From Acridotheres tristis (lineage: Eukaryota > Chordata > Aves > Passeriformes > Sturnidae): 64,000 nucleotides of DNA. Shown here one piece after another: positions 11,701 through 22,880 of this stretch (positions within the stretch are counted from its first letter, which is position 1; each line of letters starts with the position of its first letter). The position numbers and the translations under genes were made by a program. The stretch is taken from positions 74,030,535 through 74,094,534 of the forward strand of contig CM072886.1 in assembly GCA_037013685.1 (NCBI GenBank). The letters are read 5' to 3'. Under the pieces are notes generated by a model. It had not been told where the DNA came from, did not search any database, and saw nothing but the letters and a program-made list of their open reading frames with translations.

Positions 11701-13196
11701 CAACTTCCATGTGGAATACACTCCAGTGCTCATGTAAGATTTCATTTTCTTACACATATCCTATAAATTAATTTATTGCCAAGAGACTGAAGAACCAGAA
11801 ACTATCTCAGCTTCTCTAGGGTCTCCTGCCTGTGTTTGTATTATCAAAAGAACTTTTAACAATTGAAAACGGTCATAAAAGAGCAAGAAAAAGTGTTCAA
11901 AATCAAAGAGTTAAGAGGTTGATCTGATTGATTCTCCTCAAAGGAGGGTGAAAAGTCATTTAGTTGCATTGTAAGCTATTAAAGTCATCTTCAGTGTTTC
12001 AATTAGAAGAAAAAAATAAAAGCATATAAATAATTCTAGTAATAGAAATATGGAAAAATAATAGAAATAAGGTTAAATGGAATGTCTTCAAATTAGTTCT
12101 TAAACTTTTTATACAGTGCAGGTGATTAATCATAGAGAGAAATAAAAAACTGAGGATGGAAACTGGTTTGATTCACACTATTCTAAAACATTTTTCCTTT
12201 TCAAAACTAAGTGTAACTGGACTTGACCTGTCCATAATTGAGTTCAATAAAAAGGAGGTGTCTGAAGCATTTGTTTTAGCTATGTGCCTTCTCAATAGTG
12301 TCTAATCATAACATATTTAATTTTGGATATTTAGGGTTCCTTCTGATTGTCCTTAATCAGAACTCCATACCAGTATTTGAGTGTGAAATTCCTTCTACCT
12401 CATAACAAACTTCCAAGGCATGAAAACTATCATGTGACATCTCATAAAAAAATATAATAAGGAATATGGGTGAGATGGAAAAATGGTAATTGCAGCAGGT
12501 TATTTTCATTTAATTCTATCATCTCATTAATTCCCTGCCAAATTAATTTTGGTTCTGCTTTTAATGTAATTCTTTTAATCTTTATATCATTTCCTTTCTA
12601 CTTTGTTTGATTCAGGAAAATCAGCAGTAACTAACTGGGAAGAAATTACAAAGTCTAGAAGTGGACTAATCAGTATTGACTAGTACTAATTTTCAAGTAT
12701 TCAGTTAATTTCTCTAGCTATTTTTAATGGGGCAGGAAAGCTAAAATGACTGCATATTGTCCAGGTATATTACTTTGTATTTTAAAGGAAATTAATTTAT
12801 TGAAAGAGACGTGATTCTAAATTCATATGCAATCAAAATAATTTGGACCACAGGCTTGGGATGTAAGGAGATCAGGAGAAAAAAAACTGAAAAGTTTTCA
12901 GAATCATACTTGTAATGTTTTGATTGGGGCTTTTTTAGTTATTTTTATCTTCTTTGAAATTTCAGCTGTTAAAAGGTTTACAAGAAAAGGAATATTGTTT
13001 AATGCTCTGCTAAAGAAAATGTTGTATCAGTCAGAATTCAATACCTTCTGTAATGGCAAAGCAAGGCAATTACATAGTGCATGCCATTCACCGAGTTTCA
13101 AATATGAAATACTAGTCTAATACTGAAGGTGGTACAAGCTACAGTATGCAATGAAGTACACATTAAAAATCTGCTAATGGCTGTCATGTTTTACAG
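8712..13196 (+). other. Cadherin intron of 4.5 kb
   Basis: Bounded by GTAAGT and TTTTACAG. It contains the T/G tract at 10437-10672 and otherwise AT-rich sequence. A somewhat less AT-rich patch lies at about 11460-11740 without any feature I can name. Confidence 0.8.
10437..10672 (+). repeat. Low-complexity T/G-only tract
   Basis: About 235 bp made almost entirely of T and G on the + strand, with A very rare and a few C. Sub-blocks are GTTTTT, GTTTCT and a run of GGTT copies around 10628-10645. Open frames over it give only Phe, Leu, Val and Gly, an artefact of composition. Confidence 0.9.
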
Positions 13197-13448
13197 ACAA
13201 CACAGCTGGGATTGAAACCAGGAGGAATGGCTACAGCAGAAGGCAGCAAGAGCTGTACTTTCTTCCAGTAGTAATAGAAGACAGCAGTTACCCTGTCCAG
13301 AGCAGCACAAACACTTTGACTATCCGTGTTTGCAGATGTGATTCTGATGGCACCATCCAGTCCTGCAACGTGGAAGCAATCTTCTTACCAGTTGGCCTCA
13401 GCACAGGAGCTCTGATTGCAATCTTGTTGTGTATTGTTATACTTCTAG
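13197..13448 (+). CDS. CDH19: Type II cadherin exon, end of EC5 and most of the transmembrane helix
   Basis: The exon is 252 bp, with acceptor TTTTACAG and donor GTTAGT, phase 1 on both sides. It reads [20 protein letters not shown], then [20 protein letters not shown] and [17 protein letters not shown]. The C-x-C pair and the following Cys are the membrane-proximal cysteines that with SVCENA make the disulphides of EC5. The chain then enters the membrane with [20 protein letters not shown]; the helix is completed by the first codons of the next exon. The 252-bp size is the family standard. The family sequence is usually TRKNGF around residue 10; here it is TRRNGY, a conservative change. No disruption is seen. 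Confidence 0.93.
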
Positions 13449-16400
13449 GTTAGTTCTGATGAAACCCTGCAAAATGCTTTACTGTGATTACTCACTAACT
13501 TCACTTACTTTTTAACAAAAGCCATGGAAAATGTGTGGCAGTTTATTTTTAGAAGAATATCCCAAAGCACTGATCATGACCGTGAATCTGCTAATCCATG
13601 CAACACCTCTTACAGCATTAAGAGCAGTTTGCAGTGGAACCCAAATCATATTTTTATCTCAGAAATTATTTTAAATATCTTTCTTGAATGAGTAAATTTT
13701 AGATTATTACTAAGGTAGACAAGTCCCACTGACACTAACAGCAGAAAGGGCATAGTAATAGCCTTTATTTAATTCTTCATGCCTACTTAAGCAAAAGGAT
13801 ATTGAAGAAATGGAAGAGGAGAAAATAACAGTAACATAGACTGTTACTGGCCACATCCATATGAAACTTCACAGGAAGATTTTTTTTTAACTTCAGGCAG
13901 GCATGGATTTCATAAAGTGTCATTGCTATTTGTTCTACCTTATATTTATATATTGTCTTATATACATCGTATCCAAAATGTATCTTACTTGTAATATAAC
14001 CTTAAGTAATATAAACCCAATTTTACAGCATATACAGGCACAATGTGGGCTTCAGAAATCAGACTGAGTCTTAAAGATGCTGGCTTATGCCTCATTTTGA
14101 TACTAGTGGCTTCCAAGGTCCCATGGTAGTCTAATGCATACTGAAAAATAACTCCTGACACAGAATACATGTAGATACCTCATTGCATTTGGTTGATGCT
14201 GGTGCCACTTAAATAAATTACTAAAGGCTCAGGGTTACATAAATAGCTTCTGAGTAAGAGTGGATAAAAGTCAGAATTTCTGCTGTGAGTAAAAAAATGT
14301 TGTGAGAAAAATTTATTTTTCAAATCAGAACAAGAATGGCAAATGGTCACACTTCCAATGGAGTAGCAGTTAAATTCATAAATACACTCATTCTGAAGCA
14401 TTTAAAACAAAACCAAAAAAAAACCCAATTAAACAAAATAACTCCATTATTTTTTAATCAAAAAGAATGCTCTCTCCTTTGCCACAATTCCAGTTAGAGC
14501 AGGATGGATACACCACAACTCTGCAACATATTCTACTGCTTGACATCCTGGTGATAAAGAAGCCTTTTTTTCTTACATTTTAATGAATTTTCTGCATTTC
14601 AGTTTGTGCCCATTGTCTCTTGTCCTGTGACAGGTCACCCCTCAGAAAAACCTGGCTCTATCTTTACTTCCATCCCTCAGGTACTTATTCACATTGATAA
14701 TATCTGCCTGCGCCTTCTCCAGAATGAAGAGACCTGGCTCTCTCAGCCTCTCCTTGTATAGCAGATGTTTCCATCCCCTAACAACCTTTCTGGTTGTATA
14801 TTGGAGTCACTTCATATCTGTCTTGTAATGAGGAGCCCAGAACTGGGCCCAGAACTTGAAGTGTGCATAAGCAGTTCTGAGCAGAGCTGAGCAATGACTA
14901 TCTCACTAGACCTGCTAGCAATGTTTCTCCTAATGCAGTCCCAAATGCTGTTGATCTTCTTTGACACAAGGGCACATTGATGGCTCACGGTGAACTTCTT
15001 GTCCACCAGGATCACAAGGTCTCATCTATCAAGCTGCTTTCTGGTCAGCTGGCCAACAGCATCTACAGTATGCAGTTACTTCTCTCTGTGTGTGGGACTT
15101 AGAATTTCTGTTTGTTGAACATCCTGGAGTTCTTTTTGGCCCACTCCCTCAGCCTGATGAGATCCCTTTGAACAATGGCACAATCACTCTTTTTTTATTG
15201 TCTGAAAACTTGCTGAGGATGCACTCTATCCCACCATCCAGGCTATTTACGAAAATATTAAACAAAAGCAATCCCAGTACCAAATCCTGTGGTACTTTAT
15301 TAGTGACTGGCCTCCATCTGGTCTTTGAAATGTTGCTCACAGCCTTTATGGTATGGCAGTTTAGCAGCTTTGCAATCCACCTCACCATCTGCTTGTATAG
15401 TTCACTCTTTCTCAGGTTTTCTGAGAAGATTCTTATGAAAGATAATATTAAAAGCTTTGCTAAAGTTAGGTTAAAATTACTGCACTTTTCTCCATCAGCC
15501 AGTCACCTTATTGTAGAAGGCTATCAAGTGAGTTAAGTGTAATTTCACCTTCATAAATGTGTAGCAATATTTGTCTAGCAGTAGCATGCCTGCTACTCTT
15601 ATGTCCCTTCTTAGTTTCCAGAATTATTTTCTCCATCGCTTTCCTAAAAATCAAGGTGAGACTGACTGGCTGCTAGCTCCCTAACTCATTCTTCTTGCTC
15701 TACTTGAAGATAGGTGCGACAGTTGCTCCAGTTTTCAGAAACCTCTCCCAGTCATCATGACCTTTCAAAAATTATCACAAATAGCCTCACCTCACCTCAT
15801 AGCAGCCACCTTCCTCATCATTCATGTATGTATCTCACCATATCCCATGTAATTGTGTGTCCAGTTTGTTCAAGTATTCCCTAACCTAATCCTCTTCCAC
15901 CATGGATAAGTCTTTCTTATTCCAGACTTTCCCTCTGGTCTCAGAGACATGGAATTACTGAAGGACAACTTTACAAAAAAATGCAGAGTCAAAGAAGCTG
16001 CTGACTTAGGCTGGTCTTTTCCATGTCATTTGGCAACAGCTCTCCTGCCCCATTCAGCAGTGGGACCACCTTTACTCCACTTTTTCTACCTTTTTTTTCT
16101 GTCTCACTTGTACAAGCCCTTCTTGCTGCCCTTTGTGTCCCTCCTGAGACAGCACCACGCTGGCTTTGTCTTTCCTAACTGCATTCCTGCATGTTCAGAC
16201 TGTCACTGTATATTCCTCCTGGCTCACCTGTCGCTGTTTACAACTCTTAGATGCCTCTTTTTCTGTCACTGAGTTTAGTCAAGAGCTTCTTATTAATCAA
16301 TTCATGCCTCCTTCTGCCTTTTCTTGATTTCCTGCTCCTTCAGGTTGGACCACTGTTGAGTTTGGAGGACATGATACTTGAAAATCAACCAGCTCTCATG

Positions 16401-16981
16401 GACTCCTCTCCAGAACGTTGTAACACGTAATTTTTTGAATCAGATCCCTGAAGAAGTCAAAGTGTTCTGTATAAAAAGCTAGAGTAGGATTATTTTTTTC
16501 TGTATTTCAAAAATTCCAAGTTTGAAAATATTGAAAATATTTACTGTTCAAGATTCCAATTTTTTTTTTTTTCTGTAACACTCTGTGGGTTGGGTTTTTG
16601 GTTTAGTGTTTTTATTCTTGTCTTCAAAGTGTAAATTTAGGCTTCTTTTCTCTATTTTTCTATGGAAAATATTTTTTTAAAAATCACATCTCTGTCTCTC
16701 TGAACTAAAAACCTGAAGTCCTGTTCAATTCTATTTGTTTTCAAAGCAGGCCAGCAGAAAAATTATTTGATACTTTCTCCAGTTTTACTTAGGAAAGTTA
16801 GACTCATATGTCAAAGAGCAGATAATTTTTCATTGGTGAGAGCACTGCTAAGCACTGCTCTTTTCTGAGGACAAAAGTCCCTTTGATTGCTTGTGGCTTT
16901 CGAAGAAAGATATAATGATGTGTCATAAGAGTACTAAATTATTTCTGTGCATGTCTTAACTTCAGTTGTCTCTCATTACAG
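13449..16981 (+). other. Cadherin intron of 3.5 kb with an antisense CR1
   Basis: Bounded by GTTAGT and CATTACAG. More than half is the CR1 fragment at about 14510-16450. A 13-T run lies at 16560-16572. Nothing else recognised. Confidence 0.8.
14510..16450 (-). mobile_element. Degraded CR1 LINE reverse-transcriptase fragment, antisense to the cadherin gene
   Basis: Read on the minus strand this is a long piece of CR1 ORF2. At 15149-15388 the translation contains KTRWRPVTNKVPQ, LLLFNIFVNSLDGGIECI and LSKFSDN, the RT palm segment. At 14812-15015 it contains LVDKKFTVSHQCALVSKKIN and NIASRSSEIV, the downstream thumb-like segment. The + strand at 15630-16440 matches the endonuclease-RT linker region at nucleotide level. 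The usual FADD catalytic box reads FSDN, so the second Asp is lost. Several frames are needed to follow it, and both ends are truncated or too diverged to place within 50-100 bp. It is a fossil. The family is likely an older CR1 type than the copy at 6.4 kb, judging by divergence. Confidence 0.85.
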
Positions 16982-17478
16982 TCATTGTGGTACTGTATGT
17001 GGCACTACGGAGGCAGAAGAAAAAGGACACCCTGATGACCTCTAAAGAAGACATCAGAGATAATGTTATCCATTATGACGATGAAGGAGGTGGAGAAGAG
17101 GACACCCAGGCTTTTGATATAGGAGCCCTGAGGAATCCCAAAGTGATTGAAGATAACAAAATACGCAGGGACATAAAACCAGACACCTTGCGTTTTACCC
17201 GCCACAGACCACCAGCAGAAGATAACACAGACATAAGAGATTTCATTAATCAAAGGCTGAAGGAAAATGATGTAGATCCATCTGCACCCCCTTATGACTC
17301 CTTGGCAACCTATGCTTATGAGGGAAACGGATCTGTTGCAGAGTCTCTCAGCTCTATAGACTCCCTCACTACAGAGGCAGATCAGGATTATGACTATCTG
17401 AGTGACTGGGGACCTCGCTTTAAGATCTTGGCAGACATGTTTGGAGAAGAAAGTTATAGCCCTGACAAAGTCACTTAA
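16982..17478 (+). CDS. CDH19: Type II cadherin last coding exon: end of membrane helix and catenin-binding tail
   Basis: The exon follows acceptor TCATTACAG and runs 497 bp to a TAA stop. It completes the membrane helix (IVVLYVAL), then the basic stop-transfer RRQKKK, then the juxtamembrane p120-catenin site around residues 31-46 of the exon ([16 protein letters not shown]). The distal part carries the beta-catenin-binding region: [15 protein letters not shown] near residue 100, a Ser-rich stretch ([11 protein letters not shown]) and [19 protein letters not shown]. The chain ends [11 protein letters not shown]. From memory, an ending like this is specific to cadherin-19, whereas CDH6, 9, 10 and 12 end near SDKDS, and CDH8 and 11 near TFDDDS. 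That recall, not an alignment, is the basis for the gene symbol. Cadherin-19 is known from neural crest and Schwann-cell lineages. CDH7 or CDH20 remain possible. Confidence 0.93.
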
Positions 17479-18231
17479 GTACAACTATAACAGTGAAACA
17501 AAAAGAAAAGCAAACCGACAACAAATTTAAAAGATAAACCTAAGCTTTATATAAGACACAATTACTTTGATTATAAAAGACAGCAATTGTTTCCAGCAAG
17601 TTACTACATTTATCATACCGTCAGTTTTGGTTTGATTTGTGAAAGAATGATAAATCCTGTAACATACACAGGTTTTTGTTGTTGTTATTTTGTTACTCTG
17701 GAATTACACTGAGACAAGCTCAGGCCTACAAGGTGCAGTTTACTGACCTGATTTAGAAAGAAGGTAGCTTTCTGGCATCATGGTGGAAGAGTGGTAGCTT
17801 TTTCGTAATTCCACTAAAGTGCCTATTGAAACTTTTATCATTTAAGTGGTAAACTGTCTGCTGTGATGGTGTTACAAAACTGAATGGTAAATCAAATACG
17901 AACTTTAAGACAAGAAGCAATAGCAACATGCTGACTTCTCTTAGAAAAAAAATGAGATCACTTCCTGGAGTATCTAATGATTAGAACTGTGGGGGAGGAG
18001 GGGGGTGTGTACATTGTGTTTGGGGGTTATGTTTGTTGTCCTTTTTTTAAAGAAAACAGTATGTTGAGACATCATATTTCCTCTTTCAAAGTTTCACTGA
18101 AAATTTAAATTTAAAATGCTATTGCTCACTCTGAAGATGTAAAGCCCAAATTAAAAAGGAAAAGATCTTAGCATACACCAATGAATATTTTCAATGTTCA
18201 TACAAATACTACATTTTTCCAAAATAATAAA
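17479..18231 (+). other. Probable cadherin 3' untranslated region
   Basis: Begins right after the TAA stop. It is AT-rich and includes a G-rich then GT-rich stretch at 17991-18040. The first AATAAA downstream of the stop is at 18226-18231, so the UTR may end shortly after it. The true end could lie further downstream, since later AATAAA hexamers exist at 18610 and 19293. Confidence 0.5.
18226..18231 (+). terminator. Candidate polyadenylation signal AATAAA of the cadherin gene
   Basis: AATAAA 748 bp after the stop, followed by a T/G-richer stretch (TTCTTGATGTG and TTGTCTCTCC). Hexamers at 18610-18615 and 19293-19298 are alternatives. AATAAA is common in such AT-rich DNA, so confidence is limited. 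Confidence 0.35.
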
Positions 18232-21200
18232 AAGATGAAAGCAGCTATTTCTTGATGTGAAGGAAATTTCCCTTGTCTCTCCCTCTTCTTTTGAAATGAG
18301 ACTATTATTAGAATGTAATAATGGAGAGGGTTTTTAAAGACTATCGTATCTTTAATACCAAGACAACTTTTCCATTGTAAATATCACTAAAGAAGTACAT
18401 GTAAAGAACTCCACACCACTTTTCTTTGCAGTTAAATTACTACTCTGTAGGCACCATAAGCATATATATTATAAATATAGTTATTTTTCCATTGATCATC
18501 TGCTGCAGTTCTGAATTTCACTACCACACCCACAGGAAATATTTTAGAAAACCTTTTGAGGTTGGACACTTTCCTAATTTTGTTCTTGACAAAATTTAAA
18601 CAGAAGCAGAATAAATATATAAACCAGCACTTTTTTCCACTCACTATGTACATACTCATGCCTAAATGTAGCTGTGCAGATGACAGAAGTTCAGATATGC
18701 ACAAGGCATTATGTCTTGGAAGATGTCTTGCAAAACTATTTTATATGACTTTTTTCTGATGATCTAAGGCATAGACATTTTGTAAGACAATGGTTTATGG
18801 CCCCCAAAGTGCATATATCCTTATAGTCTCCTTCCAAAGTCTCAGCAGTGCTATATAATCTGTTTGAGCTCTACTCATGATTAATGGCACTGCCAAGGTC
18901 AGCCTGAGTCCTTCTTGAACCAGAAGTCTTTTATTCACCTCAGGTCTATAGCTTACCTCTTGTATAGTTAAAGAATTAATAACTATCAGATATACTTAGC
19001 TCACAAGTCTGATATTAATGTGCACAAGTTTCCCTTTAACCTCTGGGGGAAATGTAAAGATTTATCAGCGTTATATAAATTAATCTCTCAATGAGACTTT
19101 GAAAGGTTCATATTATAAATGAGTTTGGGATCATTCAGTACAATTGGACAGGGCTGCATCAAAAGCTCAATTGGTGTAGCTTCTACCAGCAGCATGCTGA
19201 GAAAGAGACACAGCATATGGCAACATGGAAATTTTGTGGTTTTTATTGTTTTCAGGAAAGGTATTCTACATTCCCTAAAGACAGACTAAACCAATAAAAG
19301 CTCTCTCCTCACAGGACAGGGAAGTACATGAAGTGATGGAATACATTTGACAGCATAGAAATTTTTGTGTAGAAGATTATGTTTTAAATTTGCACACATC
19401 TAGACAGTATATCGAAAGCAACTTGATACTGCACAGTGGGCCTAAAACAGAGCACTGGGAAAAAAAATCATATTTTCTACTAGTCACAACTGAGACTTGA
19501 TTCACACAAGAGTAAGTAACACCTTACTTAGCAAAGCTTCCTCATGTAGCATGTTCATGGTAATGCTTCCTACCCTGTTGCTACAACTAAACCAAACATC
19601 TGAGTCTAGTCATTCTCAGATGTGCAGTCCTGTAGCCAAACTCTGTCCTTAGCAACTATGTTAGTCCTTTATATGCCTTCCACTAGTAAAATCAACATAA
19701 GTGAGGGCAGTATTTGACTTTTTGACACCGTGGAAAACATGGCAGTGTTTGACTTTTCTCCCCAGGAAATTCTCTGTATTTGTAGCACATACTGGCTGAA
19801 CATTAGTTGTCTTGAATAGGTAGACATTTGTTCTAAGCTGGACAGTCTGTATGTGAGCCTGACTTCCAAAATGGGTAGACAGAAAATGTGAACTTTAACA
19901 TGCTGCTACACACAACATGTATGTGACATTGTATGTACGGCTGTATGTTAAATTAATACCAAACTGAATATCAAGTGTATATTTTTTACATTTAAAGTAT
20001 TTGTAGCTGAGATGTTGCTATCACATAATTAATACTCATCCAGGAAAATTTTAGAAAAAAACAAAACATAATATGTAATTACTAACAAAATTGTCCTAAA
20101 AATATATAATTAAAATATTTTAAGACCATTTTTGAAGAGTGGTCAAACAATTTTAACATAATTGAGGGGTTTTTTTTGTAAACAGTTCTGTAGAACTAAG
20201 GAAAGGAATTGCTTTTCATTTATTCACAACCTGGGATTCAGGAAATTTATGCTTAATTCCATATTCTTTCAATCCTTTTCTAGAAGATGCTTGTCAGGTT
20301 TTTAATATCTTATTTTTTAAAAGATAATTAGAGAAATATGAAATTTACAAGAATTAAAATGTCAAGGAATCTGAGATGACATTAAGTCAGTTAGGATTAG
20401 GGAGCCCCAGTGCACATGTAAAATTTATCAGTTAATTACTTCTGGTTTTACACAATATATCTTAAAAAAACCCAAACTCTACAAACCCTTGCACAGTGAA
20501 GATGTTAAAGTGGATGTTTCTCTTTCCGCAAAAACTTCAAATGCTATCAGAGTGCCAAGAAGCTAAGAAAATGTATAAAATGCACAGAATAGAGAATGTT
20601 CTTATTTTAGTTTCCAAAAATAGGGTACTAGTGCATACACATTTAGCATAATCTCAAATGTCCCAACAGTGCACTCCCTGCAAATCATATAATTCTGTAA
20701 AACACTTTCTGCATATGAACTAACTAAAATATTTCACTGGCACAAACAGTTCCATTTTTTAAATTAAATATTTATGACATACACTGTTGGTGCTGGAATA
20801 AAGAGATAAGTGTAATGCACTCAGCTACGAGTGGAAGTACCTAAGGAAAGTCAACTATTAACTTTAGGTCATAGACATACAGAATTGAAGGGAAATGTAT
20901 AACAGAACATCTGAAAGGAATTTTAGGGAAGAAGGAAGAAATCTTACCCGCCCTTTCAAGAAAACTGAAAATGTCAATACTTAGGGAAGTTCATACAATT
21001 TCTCTGTGGAGTCCTAATATAAAAGTTTGTTGACATTTGGATTTAAGACCTCTAGAACAAAAATCTGAAATTACTGCTATTCTCATAACACAGATCTGCA
21101 AAAATGACAGTGAGTCAAAGAGCCAGGATTTGGAAAGCAGTGGCAGTAGATTATGTCTCCTGCACAAAGATATAGTTGAATATTTTATACTTTCATGATT

Positions 21201-22039
21201 TTTACTTATTTTATATATTGGCCAAATTTCACTGTTCAAAATACAATCACAGATACTGAGAATTTACTCTAGGTTTTGGAAGCAGAATTCATTATGAAGC
21301 AAAGACCAATAAATGACTCTAATAATATTGTTCTAGAGATTACCTTCAAAATATTTTTGCCTTAACAGTAAGATTTCTCTATCTACATAAACACAGCTTA
21401 TCCTTTGCATAGCTAAAAATTTGGTTTTGCAGATGCTATATTTTTACTAGGCTCACCTCTATTATTGATATGAGTTATTAAGACTGTGTAATAAGTCACT
21501 GGGTTAAAGGCACTTAATATTACATTAATGATTGCATTTTACTTGTTGAGGTTTGAGGTTGTACTGTTTCTGCACTTATATTATTACTTTTATTATTATG
21601 ATTGTTATTAGCATAGACATTCAAATTCTGTGTGTATAAAAACATATTTGAGCTTTGAAAAACTTCATGAAAGCAAATAATGAAATGACTCCCAATAATA
21701 ACTCTATTGAAAGGACATTTAAGTGTGAATGAAAATCAAATTTTATATTATACTCCTTCACAACCTTTTTGTAATGGAAAATCTATAATAACCTGAATCT
21801 TTTTCTGTTCTTATTTAAATCAAGAATCAGATAAGTTGTCAGAATGCCAGCAACCATTGCTATTTTGAGCAAAAGTAAGATAAGTTCCTGGAGTTTTTTT
21901 GGTGGGTCTTTGGAGTTTTTCTTAACCTATTTATTTATGTCCTTGTCTTCTTTTATACAACATAATTTTCAACTAAAATCCCCATGATTTTTCTTTTTAA
22001 ATCTTACTTTCAAGCCTGTTTTTCCAGTCAATTTGCTTC
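18232..22039. other. Region downstream of the cadherin gene
   Basis: AT-rich DNA. It may include more 3' UTR if a distal polyadenylation site is used. Open frames are short and carry no motif I recognise. No repeat family named. Confidence 0.5.
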
Positions 22040-22405
22040 CCAGGACTCAGGGAAATCTTATCAATGTGTATAAATACCTGGTGGATGGAAGTAAACAGGG
22101 TGGGGCAAAGTGTTTCTCAATGGTGCCCAGTGACAGAACAAGAGTTAATGGACCAATGGACTTAAATTGAAATGCATAAAATTCCATGAAAATGCAAGAA
22201 AAAAGGTCCTTTACTGTCAGGCTGTTGAACAGCTGATCATGTTGCCCAGAGCAGTTGTCATGTATCCAGCCTTTGAGATCTTCAAAACCCAACTGGATCC
22301 TTTCCTGAGAAACCTGCTGTAATTGACCCTGCTGTAAGCAGAGAGGCTGCATTAGATAATCTCCAGAGGTATCTTCCAGCCTCATCCATTCTGTGACTTG
22401 TGATA
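22040..22405 (+). mobile_element. CR1 LINE 3' end, sense strand
   Basis: It contains the CR1 blocks TGGTGCCCAGTGACAGAACA, GTTGCCCAGAGCAGTTGT, CTTCAAAACCCAACTGGATC and, at the end, ATCTTCCAGCCTCATCCATT followed by CTGTGACTTGTGAT. These correspond to the last part of ORF2 and the short 3' UTR of a CR1 family whose tail is ATTCTGTG. It is 5'-truncated and diverged. A 133-codon open frame on the opposite strand is an artefact. Confidence 0.8.
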
Positions 22406-22472
22406 AAATCATACTCAGACTCCTTAGCTCTGGTAAGCTCAATAGCATTAGGGACCTAAGTTCATAAGCAGA

Positions 22473-22592
22473 GTAGAATCATAGAATCACACAATGGTTT
22501 GTGTTGGAAAGGGACCTTAAAGACCAGTTAGTTCCAATCATCCTGACATGGCCTTCCACTAAATCAGGTTTCTCAAATTTCCATCCATAGCA
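22473..22592 (-). mobile_element. CR1 LINE 3' end, minus strand
   Basis: It starts with AATCATAGAATCACACAATG and continues GTTTGTGTTGGAAAGGGACC and TTAAAGACCAGTTAGTTCCA, the reverse complement of the CR1 3' end. Only about 120 bp are recognisable. It lies tail to tail with the sense copy just before it. Confidence 0.8.
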
Positions 22593-22689
22593 ACTAAGAC
22601 TTTTTCCAGTGAGACAGCTGAGGCAGGAGTGAAGGAATAGGGTAGCATCTATACAGTTACTAGCAATGAGGATAGGATAGAGAGGGATA

Positions 22690-22880
22690 AATTATTTATT
22701 GTGATTTCCAGTACAAGAAGTAAGGGACATCACATGATGTAAGGGTGAAATTAAAAAAGACTCGGATGTGGTTCTTCATGTGATGACTACCCGAGAGAGT
22801 CATGGAGGCTCAAAGTTTACACAGGTTGAAAAAGAGGCTGGACAAAGTCCTGACAAACTGCTAGTTTGTGGGTTGCTTAA
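22690..22880 (+). mobile_element. Possible older CR1-type fragment
   Basis: The stretch GAGAGTCATGGAGGCTCAAA, then GTTTACACAGGTTGAAAAAG and AGGCTGGACAAAGTCCTGAC, resembles the 3' coding end of an old CR1 type (a trp-rich HRLP-like region followed by F-K-x-x-L-D). It is short and diverged; another LINE is possible. Confidence 0.4.

Noticed and set aside
15090..16272. Plus-strand open frames of 107 and 148 codons in the last intron
   Set aside because: They are the wrong strand of the antisense CR1 fragment.
17005..17484. 159-codon minus-strand open frame
   Set aside because: Mirror of the cadherin cytoplasmic exon in the opposite strand.
22047..22448. 133-codon minus-strand open frame
   Set aside because: Lies antisense over a sense CR1 3' end; no recognisable protein.
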